Assembly (NCBI GenBank): GCA_022841475.1
Contig: JALHRJ010000002.1
Location: 124,001 to 188,000, forward strand
DNA length: 64,000 nucleotides
Direction: 5' to 3'
Source of the DNA: Cyclobacteriaceae bacterium
GTDB lineage: Bacteria > Bacteroidota > Bacteroidia > Cytophagales > Cyclobacteriaceae
The notes under the pieces: model-generated
Seen by the model: only the letters and a program-made list of their open reading frames with translations
The model's database searches: none
Told to the model about the DNA's origin: nothing
Position numbers and translations under genes: made by a program
Part shown: positions 47,929 to 55,836 of the stretch, in pieces
Layout of the letters: every line of letters begins with the position of its first letter
How positions within the stretch are numbered: position 1 is the stretch's first letter

Positions 47929-48495
47929 TCAGTTTTTAAGAATTGCTAGAATTTGTTTTTTAGTTTTAGCACCTGAAATGTCCAACCCCTGAGCTACAGC
48001 ATAAGATTTTAGTTGCGTAAAAGACATATGATCAAAATCAATAACAACTTCATCTGACTCAGTTAACACAATTTCGGAATCGACCACATCCTGAACGCTT
48101 TCTTCGAGAAATTCGTCTGTAACAATTTCACCTAAATTATGTGTCGAAATTAAAATATCCAGAGCATTTTGTATCTGGTGTGTGCTGTATTCACTTGTTT
48201 CGATAGCCTCAGTTAAGCGTCCAGCAGTTCGATACTTTTCAATATGCGACAATGCATTTTCGTAAAATTCAGGGTTATTATAAAATAAACGTTTCAAAAT
48301 AGGAACATAATCAAAAGTATTGATTCCCCAATGATACAAAAACACAATTGCAAAATTATGGGCATTCATGGTTTTACCAGAAATACCCAAAATCAATTCT
48401 TTCAAAAAAGTATCATGATCGAACGAAATATTAACTCGTTGAAGCAATATATTCAAATCGTTAATGTTCGAAAAAGTATGTAATGTTTGTTTCAA
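47929..48495 (-). CDS. protein with C-terminal SAP/LEM-like helix-extended-loop-helix, 188 aa (TTG start)
   Basis: The last 33 residues (M-S-F-T-Q-L-K-S-Y-A-V-A-Q-G-L ... T-K-K-Q-I-L-A-I-L) match the SAP/HeH type: two short helices with L-x-x-Y/L and a 'G-L-x-x-x-G-x-x-T/K-K' turn, usually DNA- or RNA-binding. The remainder is helical and acidic. Start chosen at the TTG at 48495 (GGAG 7 nt upstream); the ATG at 48528 has no ribosome site. Confidence 0.65.
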   Translation of the reverse strand: MKQTLHTFSNINDLNILLQRVNISFDHDTFLKELILGISGKTMNAHNFAIVFLYHWGINTFDYVPILKRLFYNNPEFYENALSHIEKYRTAGRLTEAIETSEYSTHQIQNALDILISTHNLGEIVTDEFLEESVQDVVDSEIVLTESDEVVIDFDHMSFTQLKSYAVAQGLDISGAKTKKQILAILKN

Positions 48496-48567
48496 AGTAA
48501 TTCTCCAAAAAATAATATTAACAGACACTAATTCAAGTATAACACCGATTAAAATTGATTATAGGGT

Positions 48568-49227
48568 TTAAGCGCGAAGTTTATTTTTTGTTAAAGTCAC
48601 AGCATAAAACCAACCCAGACCAGGACGTTTTTGATAATCGTGCAGACGCAAAGTATAAAAATCGTTCCATCTTTTGCTTTGTTCTGTATTAAGAAATGAT
48701 GATTGATTTCTGATGGTTATTCTTTCAACGTGTTTAGCGTAAGCATCATCAAAAGTAGTATTTATTAATTTTGTTCTATGAAAAATGTCATAAATGCGAC
48801 GATAGGATTCTTTTGTAGGAATAACGTGTTGTGAAAAATTAGACCAATCATTACAAGCTATAAATCGCAACATAATATCATGATTTACATCACGTTCTAA
48901 CCACTCAACAAGTACGTCAATGCATTCACAAATTTGTGAGGCAGTCATTTCACTCCATGATTTATGCGGCATTGAAAGAATTAAATCGCGTTCTCTTTCA
49001 GTCAATTCCTTTTCAGGTTTCATGAAGTTCCACAGAATAGACTGCGAATCAAATTGCGAATACTGCGAATCAGTTGTAATAACAAACTGCCCTTCGGAAG
49101 TGTAATCAACGTCGATTACTAACGGAATAGATTTTAGAGCATCAATAAAGTCATTGATACTTTTGCCAATAACATCGTTAATTAAACTCGTGTCTACTTG
49201 AAAACGATAACCTGTTAATTGCAACAT
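48568..49227 (-). CDS. hypothetical protein, 219 aa
   Basis: Not recognised. Helical, Ser/Asp/Arg-rich (T-E-R-E-R-D-L-I-L-S-M-P-H-K-S-W-S-E). Operon member between the genes at 47929 and 49237. Confidence 0.65.
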   Translation of the reverse strand: MLQLTGYRFQVDTSLINDVIGKSINDFIDALKSIPLVIDVDYTSEGQFVITTDSQYSQFDSQSILWNFMKPEKELTERERDLILSMPHKSWSEMTASQICECIDVLVEWLERDVNHDIMLRFIACNDWSNFSQHVIPTKESYRRIYDIFHRTKLINTTFDDAYAKHVERITIRNQSSFLNTEQSKRWNDFYTLRLHDYQKRPGLGWFYAVTLTKNKLRA

Positions 49228-49236
49228 TGAACAACC

Positions 49237-50169
49237 TTAATTAATTTTGCGATAAAGTGAAATCTTCATGGGTATGTTTTGCGGATAACGTAGCAAAGAT
49301 TGAATGATTTCAGGGACACTCCCTTCTAAAATCGTTACAAAATCGTACTCTTTATTATGCTTTATACGAGCAGAATCCTGATTAAGTTCTTCGTAGCGCA
49401 GTTTACCCAATACTAAATCAACATCAGTCTTGCTAACTGTATTAATTGGAACTTGTTTTCCATCTCCGTTATCGATACCGGGAACAAAGATTGTTCCCGA
49501 CGAACTAACTTCTTCAATCGCGGAAGTTTCGTTCAATTCAGGGAGTGCTTTAATGACATCAATATTTGTTACACCATGTTGTTCAACAAGTTGATGTGCT
49601 AATGGTTGAATGTTTTCAGGTAAACACTCTATTGTTTTAGCAATTTCAATAATTTGATTTGCCTTTTTGCGGGTAAATGTACCACCCTGATTCAACATGT
49701 ATTGAACAGCCATATCAATAGCAAAATCAGGTGCAGCAGCATTGCTAAATTCGGTCAACGCTGCAAACGATGCAGTAACGATACTATCGCTCATTTGTGC
49801 AACCAATTCGTCTTCTGGGGAGTCAATGTTGTTAACAATTCCCATGTTGACTAAATCATTGATATGTGGTTGCCAGTGTTCCCAGAATCGCATGTCAACT
49901 CGTGCCTCTTGTGGCGAAGCATAAATTGTATTGCGCGTTATATAATCTTCCCAATGTCCATGCGGAATATATTTTCTTAGCAGATTCAAATGGCGTCCAG
50001 CACGTAACGCTTCTGTTAAGGAAATTCGATTATTTTGGCGACGACGAACAACTGAAGCGTTAACAATTTCAAGGCTTAATTGTTCTGGATTTACGTCTAT
50101 ACTTAAATCGTTATCGATAACACGAAATTCTTGAACCTGTTTTTGTGGTTGTGGTTGAATAGCTAACAT
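49237..50169 (-). CDS. hypothetical protein, 310 aa
   Basis: Not recognised. A basic segment (V-V-R-R-R-Q-N-N-R-I-S-L-T-E-A) near residue 40, then helices including G-G-T-F-T-R-K-K-A-N-Q-I-I-E-I-A, and a strand-rich C-terminus. Medium-size protein with good coding character, in the dUTPase operon. Confidence 0.7.
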   Translation of the reverse strand: MLAIQPQPQKQVQEFRVIDNDLSIDVNPEQLSLEIVNASVVRRRQNNRISLTEALRAGRHLNLLRKYIPHGHWEDYITRNTIYASPQEARVDMRFWEHWQPHINDLVNMGIVNNIDSPEDELVAQMSDSIVTASFAALTEFSNAAAPDFAIDMAVQYMLNQGGTFTRKKANQIIEIAKTIECLPENIQPLAHQLVEQHGVTNIDVIKALPELNETSAIEEVSSSGTIFVPGIDNGDGKQVPINTVSKTDVDLVLGKLRYEELNQDSARIKHNKEYDFVTILEGSVPEIIQSLLRYPQNIPMKISLYRKIN

Positions 50170-50180
50170 GGGTTTTTCCT

Positions 50181-50768
50181 TTACAAATCAAAAAGCGTTT
50201 TTCTTGATGGTTTTGGCGGGAATTTCAACTTGGGTTTTGAAACTCTATCCACTTGAATACGCGCCAACCAATCATCAAATGGTTCATAAGTGCGATCAAT
50301 GACAGGAGTTAATTGCTTTTTCTTCTTGTCGTAATCAACCGTTATAGTTTCGTTATCAAACATATGATCAATTCTATAATAAACAATTTTGCAATACTTC
50401 CCAAAAGCAGATTTTTGGAATGAATATTCAATTAGCGATTTAATAAAATCGGGTTCGAAAGGCGCAATGTTTTCGAGAGTAGAAAACACGCGCAAGAGCG
50501 CAAAATTATCATTGATATACATTAAGTTACACAACCAATCCACAAGTTTTGCATTATAAAAAGTTGTATCATAGTTAACAACTGAATTAATCAGAGTCCA
50601 CAGTGGGACTCTATTTTTCCAAAAATACATACTCGGCGTAACAACATCATCAAAAATTGGCCTGTATGTACAATCAAGCAACAATTCTTCAAGAGTTAAG
50701 TCAAGTAAATGTTCACGTTCGACATCAGATAGTCGAAATGCGAAATTAGAAATTTCCGGTGCTTCCAA
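50181..50768 (-). CDS. hypothetical protein, 196 aa (TTG start)
   Basis: Not recognised. The reading frame extends to 50888, but that part only mirrors the dUTPase gene in another frame. I place the start at the TTG at 50768, giving a 23-nt overlap with the dUTPase. The protein is aromatic and basic at the C-terminus (P-K-L-K-F-P-P-K-P-S-R-K-T). Confidence 0.55.
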   Translation of the reverse strand: MEAPEISNFAFRLSDVEREHLLDLTLEELLLDCTYRPIFDDVVTPSMYFWKNRVPLWTLINSVVNYDTTFYNAKLVDWLCNLMYINDNFALLRVFSTLENIAPFEPDFIKSLIEYSFQKSAFGKYCKIVYYRIDHMFDNETITVDYDKKKKQLTPVIDRTYEPFDDWLARIQVDRVSKPKLKFPPKPSRKTLFDL

Positions 50769-51168
50769 ATCCGCCCTCGCCTCGTTCGGTTTTTCCCAAA
50801 TCATCCAAGTTGCTAACAAAAGAAATAACAGGCGTGGTATAAGAAACAAGAATAAGCTGCGCCACCTTCTGACCTGCCAGAAATTCAACAGGCTCGTTTG
50901 TAAGATTGATTAAAACAACTGTCAAGTCACCCCGATAAGAAGTATCAATCAATCCGCCCAAAACTTTAACGCCCCTAACGCCAACGCTGGACTTATCCCA
51001 GATCAAACCAGCCGTTTGATCTGGCAATGCGATATGAATACCAGTTTCTAGTTTAACCGGTGTGTGAGGTGGAAGTGTTACATTGTAGGGGATAACAATA
51101 TCATAACCTACATCGCCAGAACGTGGTTCGCGCAATTCAGCATTTTTGTTTTCACGGTAGACTTGCAT
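50746..51168 (-). CDS. dut: dUTP diphosphatase (trimeric dUTPase), 140 aa
   Basis: Hydrolyses dUTP to dUMP, keeping uracil out of DNA and supplying dUMP for dTTP. Motifs in order: P-R-S-G-D-V-G-Y-D-I (I), W-D-K-S-S-V-G (II), G-G-L-I-D-T-S-Y-R-G-D-L with the catalytic Asp/Tyr region (III), Q-K-V-A-Q-L-I (IV), and the C-terminal G-E-G-G-F-G-S-T-G arm (V). Length normal for the trimeric type. Together with NrdJ it makes a nucleotide-supply set. Confidence 0.93.
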   Translation of the reverse strand: MQVYRENKNAELREPRSGDVGYDIVIPYNVTLPPHTPVKLETGIHIALPDQTAGLIWDKSSVGVRGVKVLGGLIDTSYRGDLTVVLINLTNEPVEFLAGQKVAQLILVSYTTPVISFVSNLDDLGKTERGEGGFGSTGNF

Positions 51169-51179
51169 AGAATTACTCC

Positions 51180-51941
51180 TTAAATCTGATTATTTGAAAA
51201 AATCAACTCAATCTTTGAACTATTATATTGTAACAGATCGTAAAGGTCAATAGCATCATTTGTATCAATAGAAAAATAAATCGCACACCAATTCCACACA
51301 TAGGACATATGTACAAAGCGTAACTCTGAAACTAAATTCAAATTGTTAACCAATTGATGTTCAATGCATAGCGATGATTTATTTTTGTATAATTTGTTTG
51401 TAGCACATATTGCATCAAAACCAAGAAGTTCGTCTTGTTTCACCACCAAATAATCATCTTCTATTTGGTGATACAGACCATGTACACCAACCAAACGCAA
51501 ATCTTCATAACGCTCCCCAACAACAAGATAGTACGTTCCTTGTGGTTCATCTTTGTTAAAAAGTAGACTTGCTTTAGGATTTCGTTCGTGAACAACAAAT
51601 ACGTTTTCAGGGATTTTCCCGTTATATAACAAACCAACCAATACATTTGCAGCACTTTTTAAGTCTGCATCGGTTGGCAGCTTAAAGGACATCTTAGGCT
51701 TTAGCGCTCTAATAAAGGAATAGTAATCTAATGTCGTTGGCTCAATCAATACGTAAAAGTTTGTACGCGCTATCCGCGAAGCTAATGCCGCCAAACGCAT
51801 ACAGGAAACAGTATATGTAACGATTTGGGTTGCAATAGCGTAATCCTTAAGGTCAAATTTTAAAGCGGGTATGGTTAGAACAACATTCTCAAATTGGTCT
51901 TGGTCAAGAATAATAGCTTCAGTTTCTTGAAAGTTGAGCAT
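51180..51941 (-). CDS. hypothetical protein, 253 aa
   Basis: Not recognised. Alpha/beta, Leu/Val-rich (Y-A-I-A-T-Q-I-V-T-Y-T-V-S, N-V-L-V-G-L-L-Y-N-G-K-I-P). Start taken at the ATG at 51941 (AGGG 6 nt upstream); the TTG at 51947 is possible. 11 nt before the dUTPase gene. Confidence 0.65.
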   Translation of the reverse strand: MLNFQETEAIILDQDQFENVVLTIPALKFDLKDYAIATQIVTYTVSCMRLAALASRIARTNFYVLIEPTTLDYYSFIRALKPKMSFKLPTDADLKSAANVLVGLLYNGKIPENVFVVHERNPKASLLFNKDEPQGTYYLVVGERYEDLRLVGVHGLYHQIEDDYLVVKQDELLGFDAICATNKLYKNKSSLCIEHQLVNNLNLVSELRFVHMSYVWNWCAIYFSIDTNDAIDLYDLLQYNSSKIELIFSNNQI

Positions 51942-52158
51942 CTTCAACCCTACTAATCACAATTGGCATTGCTAATGCTATAAAAAACAAAGATATAGAA
52001 TAAGTTAGCCACAAAAAAGGAAGGAGTGGAATAATCAATGGCTGGTAAACGAATGAACGAATCTTTGATTGAACAACTGAACGCGCTGACGGCAAGTAGG
52101 CACAATCGAGTAACAAAACGATGGCACACATCAACCAAAAGTAAACAAGGGTTAGCAT
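51919..52158 (-). CDS. small membrane protein, 79 aa
   Basis: Two membrane helices (L-V-Y-F-W-L-M-C-A-I-V-L-L-L and I-P-L-L-P-F-L-W-L-T-Y-S-I-S-L-F-F-I-A-L), with a basic loop between. AAGGATAGACT then ATG. The end overlaps the next gene by 23 nt. First gene behind the promoter at 52193-52220. Confidence 0.65.
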   Translation of the reverse strand: MLTLVYFWLMCAIVLLLDCAYLPSARSVVQSKIRSFVYQPLIIPLLPFLWLTYSISLFFIALAMPIVISRVEDAQLSRN

Positions 52159-52192
52159 AGTCTATCCTTTCAAAATAACGTGCATTTCAATC

Positions 52193-52220
52193 ATCATATA
52201 GAAACCTCAACAAAAATCAA
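52193..52220 (-). promoter_or_regulatory. sigma70-type promoter, 16-bp spacer
   Basis: Minus strand TTGATT (52220-52215), 16 bp, TATGAT (52198-52193). It is divergent from, and nearly back-to-back with, the pilin promoter at 52233-52241. Confidence 0.75.
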
Positions 52221-52232
52221 GGGTAGTTTTTG

Positions 52233-52241
52233 TGGTACAAT
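52233..52241 (+). promoter_or_regulatory. extended -10 promoter of the pilin gene
   Basis: TG-G-TACAAT: an extended -10 box with no good -35; the transcript would begin about 30 nt before the ATG at 52281. The same T-G-G-T-A-C-A-A-T precedes the genes at 56189/56495. Confidence 0.55.
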
Positions 52242-52280
52242 AGACTTGTCATTCAAAAGTTTTTATCGAAAGGTTTTCCC

Positions 52281-52427
52281 ATGATGTATATACCTCGTGA
52301 AGAAGGACAAGGGTTAGTCGAATATGCACTCATTTTGGTATTGGTAGCCGTTGTGGTTATCGTCATTCTCGCCCTGTTAGGCCCGGCTATTGGGAACATA
52401 TTCTCTAACATCGTTAACGCACTTTAG
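52281..52427 (+). CDS. Flp/Fap-type pilin-like small protein, 48 aa
   Basis: After a short leader (M-M-Y-I-P-R-E) comes E-G-Q-G-L-V-E-Y-A-L-I-L-V-L-V-A-V-V-V-I, the type IVb Flp prepilin signature: a Gly before the cleavage point, Glu and Tyr at +3 and +4 of the mature protein, and a long hydrophobic helix. This exact style is frequent in Chloroflexota. Normally several tad genes assemble such pilins; none is in this window. GAAAGG precedes the ATG. It may serve host surface binding, DNA transfer, or be a borrowed gene; inference only. Confidence 0.85.
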   Translation: MMYIPREEGQGLVEYALILVLVAVVVIVILALLGPAIGNIFSNIVNAL

Positions 52428-52440
52428 TACCGAAACAACA

Positions 52441-52468
52441 AAAAGACCCACAACGTTGTGGGTCTTTT
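52441..52468. terminator. bidirectional intrinsic terminator
   Basis: Perfect 28-bp palindrome (A-A-A-A-G-A-C-C-C-A-C-A-A-C and complement), with T-runs on both sides. It ends the plus-strand pilin gene and the convergent minus-strand gene at 52484. Confidence 0.85.
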
Positions 52469-52483
52469 GCTTTCCAAAAATCG

Positions 52484-53185
52484 TTAACTAAAAGTCAACT
52501 CATCGTCCTCGACGGTGAAAATCGGATTATACGGTGCATGTTCAGCCTGAAAAACCGTGTTTGCATTCCAGTTAAACGACTGCTGGTTCTGCTGACCCTG
52601 GTTTTTCTGACCCTTGTGCTGCTGGTTTTGCTGACCCTGGTTTTTCTGCCCTTTGCTGTTACCACCCTGTTTATTGATGTGCATAACCTGCCCAACCATC
52701 GCTTCGTACTGGCGGGGCGTCATATTGTTATCATCCAGAGTCTTGATATACATTCCAGCAAATTTCAGCTTGTTATTCAGGTCGTTAATCTGTTTCTGCA
52801 TCGCTTTGTTATGAGCCGCCTGCTGCTTTTTCTCAACAATCGACTCGCGCTGACGATTCGCAATTTCAACTCGCTGCGAGTTGGTGTAATCGAAATTCAT
52901 CAGGGCAAATACAAAGTTACTGAAAATCGGTACGGCAGGTTCGCCAACCGTAATCAGGAAGCACCGTAACGCTTCAAAAGCGTTCATCACCCGTCGCATC
53001 AAGGTGATGAAAATCCAGTTTATGAACAGTACCGTTGCAACCGCGAAGTTGACAAAGAACAATACTGTGCTTACAATAAATGCAATGTAAGCAATCAGAA
53101 AGACCACGATGTTTTGCGGGCGATAAATCCGCATCGTCGCCAGCACCGCAATCCCCAAAACCATTGCTGCAAATACTGCGTTCAT
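52484..53185 (-). CDS. membrane protein with Gln/Asn-rich repeats, 233 aa
   Basis: Three hydrophobic segments in the first about 85 residues (V-F-A-A-M-V-L-G-I-A-V-L-A, I-V-V-F-L-I-A-Y-I-A-F-I-V, A-T-V-L-F-I-N-W-I-F-I-T-L). Next is a coiled coil (R-Q-R-E-S-I-V-E-K-K-Q-Q-A-A-H-N-K-A-M-Q), then two copies of K-G-Q-K-N-Q-G-Q-Q-N-Q-Q and an acidic tail. Start at the ATG at 53185 with AAGGATAA. It lies convergent to the pilin gene. No family recognised. Confidence 0.7.
   Translation of the reverse strand: MNAVFAAMVLGIAVLATMRIYRPQNIVVFLIAYIAFIVSTVLFFVNFAVATVLFINWIFITLMRRVMNAFEALRCFLITVGEPAVPIFSNFVFALMNFDYTNSQRVEIANRQRESIVEKKQQAAHNKAMQKQINDLNNKLKFAGMYIKTLDDNNMTPRQYEAMVGQVMHINKQGGNSKGQKNQGQQNQQHKGQKNQGQQNQQSFNWNANTVFQAEHAPYNPIFTVEDDELTFS
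52585..52660. repeat. short tandem repeats coding for K-G-Q-K-N-Q-G-Q-Q-N-Q-Q
   Basis: Two near-identical 39-bp blocks within the gene at 52484-53185 (C-T-G-C-T-G / C-T-G-A-C-C-C-T-G-G on the plus strand). Coding low-complexity repeats likely to vary in number. Confidence 0.7.
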
Positions 53186-53223
53186 GTTTTTATCCTTGCA
53201 TCTTAGCACCTAACTATGCTATC

Positions 53224-53251
53224 ATTATAACTTGACTAGAAGAAAAGTCAA
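53224..53251 (-). promoter_or_regulatory. sigma70-type promoter overlapped by an inverted repeat
   Basis: Minus strand TTGACT (53251-53246), 16 bp, TATAAT (53229-53224). The spacer and -35 form a perfect dyad C-T-T-G-A-C-T ... A-G-T-C-A-A-G (53231-53252), a possible operator. Drives the membrane-protein gene. Confidence 0.8.
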
Positions 53252-53274
53252 GCATTTTGAGTTGATATTTGGGC

Positions 53275-53303
53275 TTGACAGGTATAACTCGTTTTTGTAC
53301 AAT
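53275..53303 (+). promoter_or_regulatory. sigma70-type promoter, 17-bp spacer
   Basis: Plus strand TTGACA (53275-53280), 17 bp, TACAAT (53298-53303). It starts about 24 bp beyond the divergent minus promoter. Shows that the gene downstream starts at 53349, not at the earlier in-frame ATG at 53232. Confidence 0.8.
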
Positions 53304-53348
53304 GTAAGCTATTATATGCAACAATTTTTCAAAGTCAAGGAGAAAAAA

Positions 53349-54293
53349 ATGCAAGAACATTCTACTGTTATTAGTCAAGCAAGAAATCTAAAATACACCG
53401 ATAATTCTGGCAATGACGTTATCTACGATGTAGTTATAGTCACGCGAAATCCATTTAGTTATAACGACACTGGTTTTAAAGAAATTTTCACTGAAGAAGA
53501 GTGGAACGGATATATGTATTCAGCCGTACTCGAACGAGTTAAATTTTGGTATCAAGTCGCAACTGATGTTTGGAACGGGTTTAATCGGACTGAATCAGAT
53601 TACGAATCAATTGAAAAACCATTTGAATACAGTGTTCCTGTTAAAGACGGTGCGCCAAACGTAACTATCTTTGGCAATATCATTGACCAATTTGGACGCA
53701 GTTTTTCATTAACAGTCACCGATCAAAGTGACAAAGTTTCTGTATATCAACAATTGCCTTATTTCATTGGCCTGTACGATGAAATAACGACCAGTTTATC
53801 TGGAAATGTTGATTTGAACGCATTTGGTGACAAACATGTCAGACGAACAACTGCGCCACAATTTGAAAAGAATTTTGGTAAAGAAAATAAAAAGTCGTTA
53901 TCAATGCCAAAAGTTAAAAAGACCAAGCCTGAAATTGAAGTATACGATACTATTGACGAAGTTCGAAAATTAGGAAACAACTCAAAGTTTTCTATGCGAG
54001 TAGCTGCTATTCGCCATAATGAAAAATCATTCAGTGTGTATGGATACACAACAAACACACCTGATAAAATAGAGATTGTTGAATGGCAGGATAACATTTG
54101 GATTTATAACAGCAGGGATTGTTATAAGGATTGCATGGAATTTATGCAAACAAATGCCGATGGGTTTGAATATCATCAACTTACAAATTCTTATCATCCA
54201 ATTGGTCATTGTTTTGTAAATGGTACAAAAATGGTCAGCAAGGATAAAGGCACTGCATATTGGGTTGATTTAGAATTGAGCATCAAAAGCTAA
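53349..54293 (+). CDS. hypothetical protein, 314 aa
   Basis: Not recognised. AAGGAGAAAAAA then ATG, behind the promoter 53275-53303. An N-terminal strand region (V-I-Y-D-V-V-I-V-T-R-N-P-F) is followed by a long basic linker (K-K-S-L-S-M-P-K-V-K-K-T-K-P) around residues 175-195 and a C-terminal domain with Trp/Tyr strands (I-W-I-Y-N-S-R-D-C-Y-K-D-C). Monocistronic, ending against the palindrome at 54292. Confidence 0.7.
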   Translation: MQEHSTVISQARNLKYTDNSGNDVIYDVVIVTRNPFSYNDTGFKEIFTEEEWNGYMYSAVLERVKFWYQVATDVWNGFNRTESDYESIEKPFEYSVPVKDGAPNVTIFGNIIDQFGRSFSLTVTDQSDKVSVYQQLPYFIGLYDEITTSLSGNVDLNAFGDKHVRRTTAPQFEKNFGKENKKSLSMPKVKKTKPEIEVYDTIDEVRKLGNNSKFSMRVAAIRHNEKSFSVYGYTTNTPDKIEIVEWQDNIWIYNSRDCYKDCMEFMQTNADGFEYHQLTNSYHPIGHCFVNGTKMVSKDKGTAYWVDLELSIKS

Positions 54294-54315
54294 AACGTTT
54301 GAAATCGAACGATTT
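54292..54315. repeat. copy 5 of the 24-bp palindromic motif
   Basis: AAAACGTTTGA-AA-TCGAACGATTT, overlapping the stop codon of the gene at 53349-54293, between two convergent genes. Confidence 0.55.
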
Positions 54316-54346
54316 AAAAAGCGGCTACATTAGCCGCTTTTTTGTT

Positions 54347-54826
54347 TCAATTTAGCTTAATGGGACGCCCTCGTCTTGGTGTACGTTGTGTTCTATCAAA
54401 ACCGGGTTCTAACAGGTTGTCATAAGTGCCACCTAATATATTTTTATAAATCTTCGATACTGTTGGGCGACTCAGATTAAGACCCGCATCTGTTATTTCC
54501 TTATGAAAACCTGTTATAGAAACTTCGTTACGATAAACACGGTAAACCAATTCAAGGTGTTGTGATAACCACGCCGATAAATCATCGGTGCTTTTTGTTC
54601 GTTTTGGTTTTTCCATTTTTACAATAACCGGCTCATTTATTTTATCAATTAAATCAACTTGATCGTTATTAATAAATTCATCGCTTCGAACGCTCCCGTA
54701 ATCGGATGAATTTAACACATTCTGCGATTGAATTTGTAAATCAGAATGTGTTAAATTCGACTGACTTGTTAAATTCAGTGTCAGTTTTTGCAACAAATCC
54801 GATTGCAATTTTAATTGATCGATCAT
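54347..54826 (-). CDS. helix-turn-helix DNA-binding protein, 159 aa
   Basis: C-terminal half: L-V-Y-R-V-Y-R-N-E-V-S-I-T-G-F-H-K-E-I-T-D-A-G-L-N-L-S-R-P-T-V-S-K-I-Y, a helix-turn-helix with 'S-R-P-T-V-S-K' recognition helix, followed by R-R-G-R-P-I-K, an AT-hook-like tail. The N-terminus is Gln/Ser/Asn-rich. I place the start at the ATG at 54826 (ATGA overlap with the membrane-protein gene). The coding DNA contains a perfect 17-bp inverted repeat (54708-54758). Likely an autoregulator or partition-type protein. Confidence 0.7.
   Translation of the reverse strand: MIDQLKLQSDLLQKLTLNLTSQSNLTHSDLQIQSQNVLNSSDYGSVRSDEFINNDQVDLIDKINEPVIVKMEKPKRTKSTDDLSAWLSQHLELVYRVYRNEVSITGFHKEITDAGLNLSRPTVSKIYKNILGGTYDNLLEPGFDRTQRTPRRGRPIKLN
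54708..54758. repeat. perfect 17-bp inverted repeat inside a regulator gene
   Basis: G-A-A-T-T-T-A-A-C-A-C-A-T-T-C-T-G at 54708-54724 and its exact complement at 54742-54758, with a 17-bp spacer. The half-site T-G-T-T-A-A-A-T-T-C recurs as C/T-T-T-G-T-T-A-A-A-T-T-C-A at about 54765, 55887 and 56009, in front of and within this gene pair. Confidence 0.65.
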
Positions 54827-55836
54827 GTGTTGGTAGAATTGTCGCTGCGCTGTGCTTGATACTTCTGATAATTCTGAATGACTTGTTCCTCTTTGGATTC
54901 CCAAATCTGACTCAATTTGTGGCGATAAAGCGCTGTTATCATTTGTTCGCGTTCGCGCTCTAACGCCAATGGATCGAAAAAATCGACTTCGTCTACACCG
55001 ACTGCTTTAGAATAGATTTCATAAATATAACTAACTAACCAGTGAGTAGCCGATAACAAAGCTAGGGCTAAAAAGCCACCAAAAAAATATTCAAGAAATG
55101 TTTGCAAATTCGATTCAGTTGCAATCCGTATAATAGTTTCATACCATATGCCCTGTTCGGTTTGCAATAGTGATTCTAAACGCCCCAAAATACCTAACCC
55201 AATAATCATAAGAATAAGTACCATTCGAACACGATTGATATTACGAATGTCACTTTGGCGATTGGTTAGCTCTAATTCCTGATTGGGATTGAAGCTAAAA
55301 AAATAACGCAAACGGCGAATTATCATACTAATAGAAAAACGATAAGATGGTGGATTCCCATGTTTGTGTGTCAAACTGGCATGACGCCATTCGATAGCAA
55401 AATAAACTGCTACTAATGTAAAAGACAGAAGCAAAGCTGCAACCGGCTCTTTGAAAAATGTTGCAATACCAAGTGCTGAACTATAAACCTCGCTAACAAA
55501 AAGCGTTACAATGCCCAAGACCATAAACAAAACAACAAAAATGAAGTTAAAACCAATTGTGAAATAATCTCGGATAGCAAGACTGCGGTCACGAATTGTC
55601 TTATAACCTTCAGGACGATTGCGTGTTGCATCCTTTTTTTCACCGTTGCGCCGAATCAGTTCCTTTTCGCGCACTTCAATCTGGCGTTGAAAACTAGGCG
55701 CACTAATGTCAACACCTTCTTCGGTTAATAAATTTTCTAATTCAACAACTGAATTTGGTAAAGGCTCTTTTTTAATTTTAATTTTATCCAGCGCCGTAAA
55801 TTTTCTAACTTCCGGTCTAACCAATTGATCTGTCAA
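54823..55836 (-). CDS. four-helix membrane protein with coiled coil, 337 aa (TTG start)
   Basis: Start at the TTG at 55836 with AAAGGAG 8 nt upstream; the ATG at 55983 has no ribosome site and crosses the motif region. Basic N-terminal about 100 residues, then membrane helices (F-N-F-I-F-V-V-L-F-M-V-L-G-I-V, A-A-L-L-L-S-F-T-L-V-A-V-Y-F, V-L-I-L-M-I-I-G-L-G-I-L, F-F-G-G-F-L-A-L-A-L-L), and a helical tail. ATGA-coupled to the HTH protein. Membrane-plus-HTH pairs suggest membrane-linked segregation or sensing, but neither is shown. Confidence 0.65.
   Translation of the reverse strand: MTDQLVRPEVRKFTALDKIKIKKEPLPNSVVELENLLTEEGVDISAPSFQRQIEVREKELIRRNGEKKDATRNRPEGYKTIRDRSLAIRDYFTIGFNFIFVVLFMVLGIVTLFVSEVYSSALGIATFFKEPVAALLLSFTLVAVYFAIEWRHASLTHKHGNPPSYRFSISMIIRRLRYFFSFNPNQELELTNRQSDIRNINRVRMVLILMIIGLGILGRLESLLQTEQGIWYETIIRIATESNLQTFLEYFFGGFLALALLSATHWLVSYIYEIYSKAVGVDEVDFFDPLALEREREQMITALYRHKLSQIWESKEEQVIQNYQKYQAQRSDNSTNT

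Noticed and set aside
50769-50888. N-terminal membrane helix on the gene at 50181.
   Set aside because: The hydrophobic stretch is the dUTPase coding sequence read in another frame; a TTG start at 50768 explains the gene better.
53232-53348. N-terminal extension of the gene at 53349.
   Set aside because: It contains the promoter (53275-53303) and lacks a ribosome site; the ATG at 53349 has AAGGAG.
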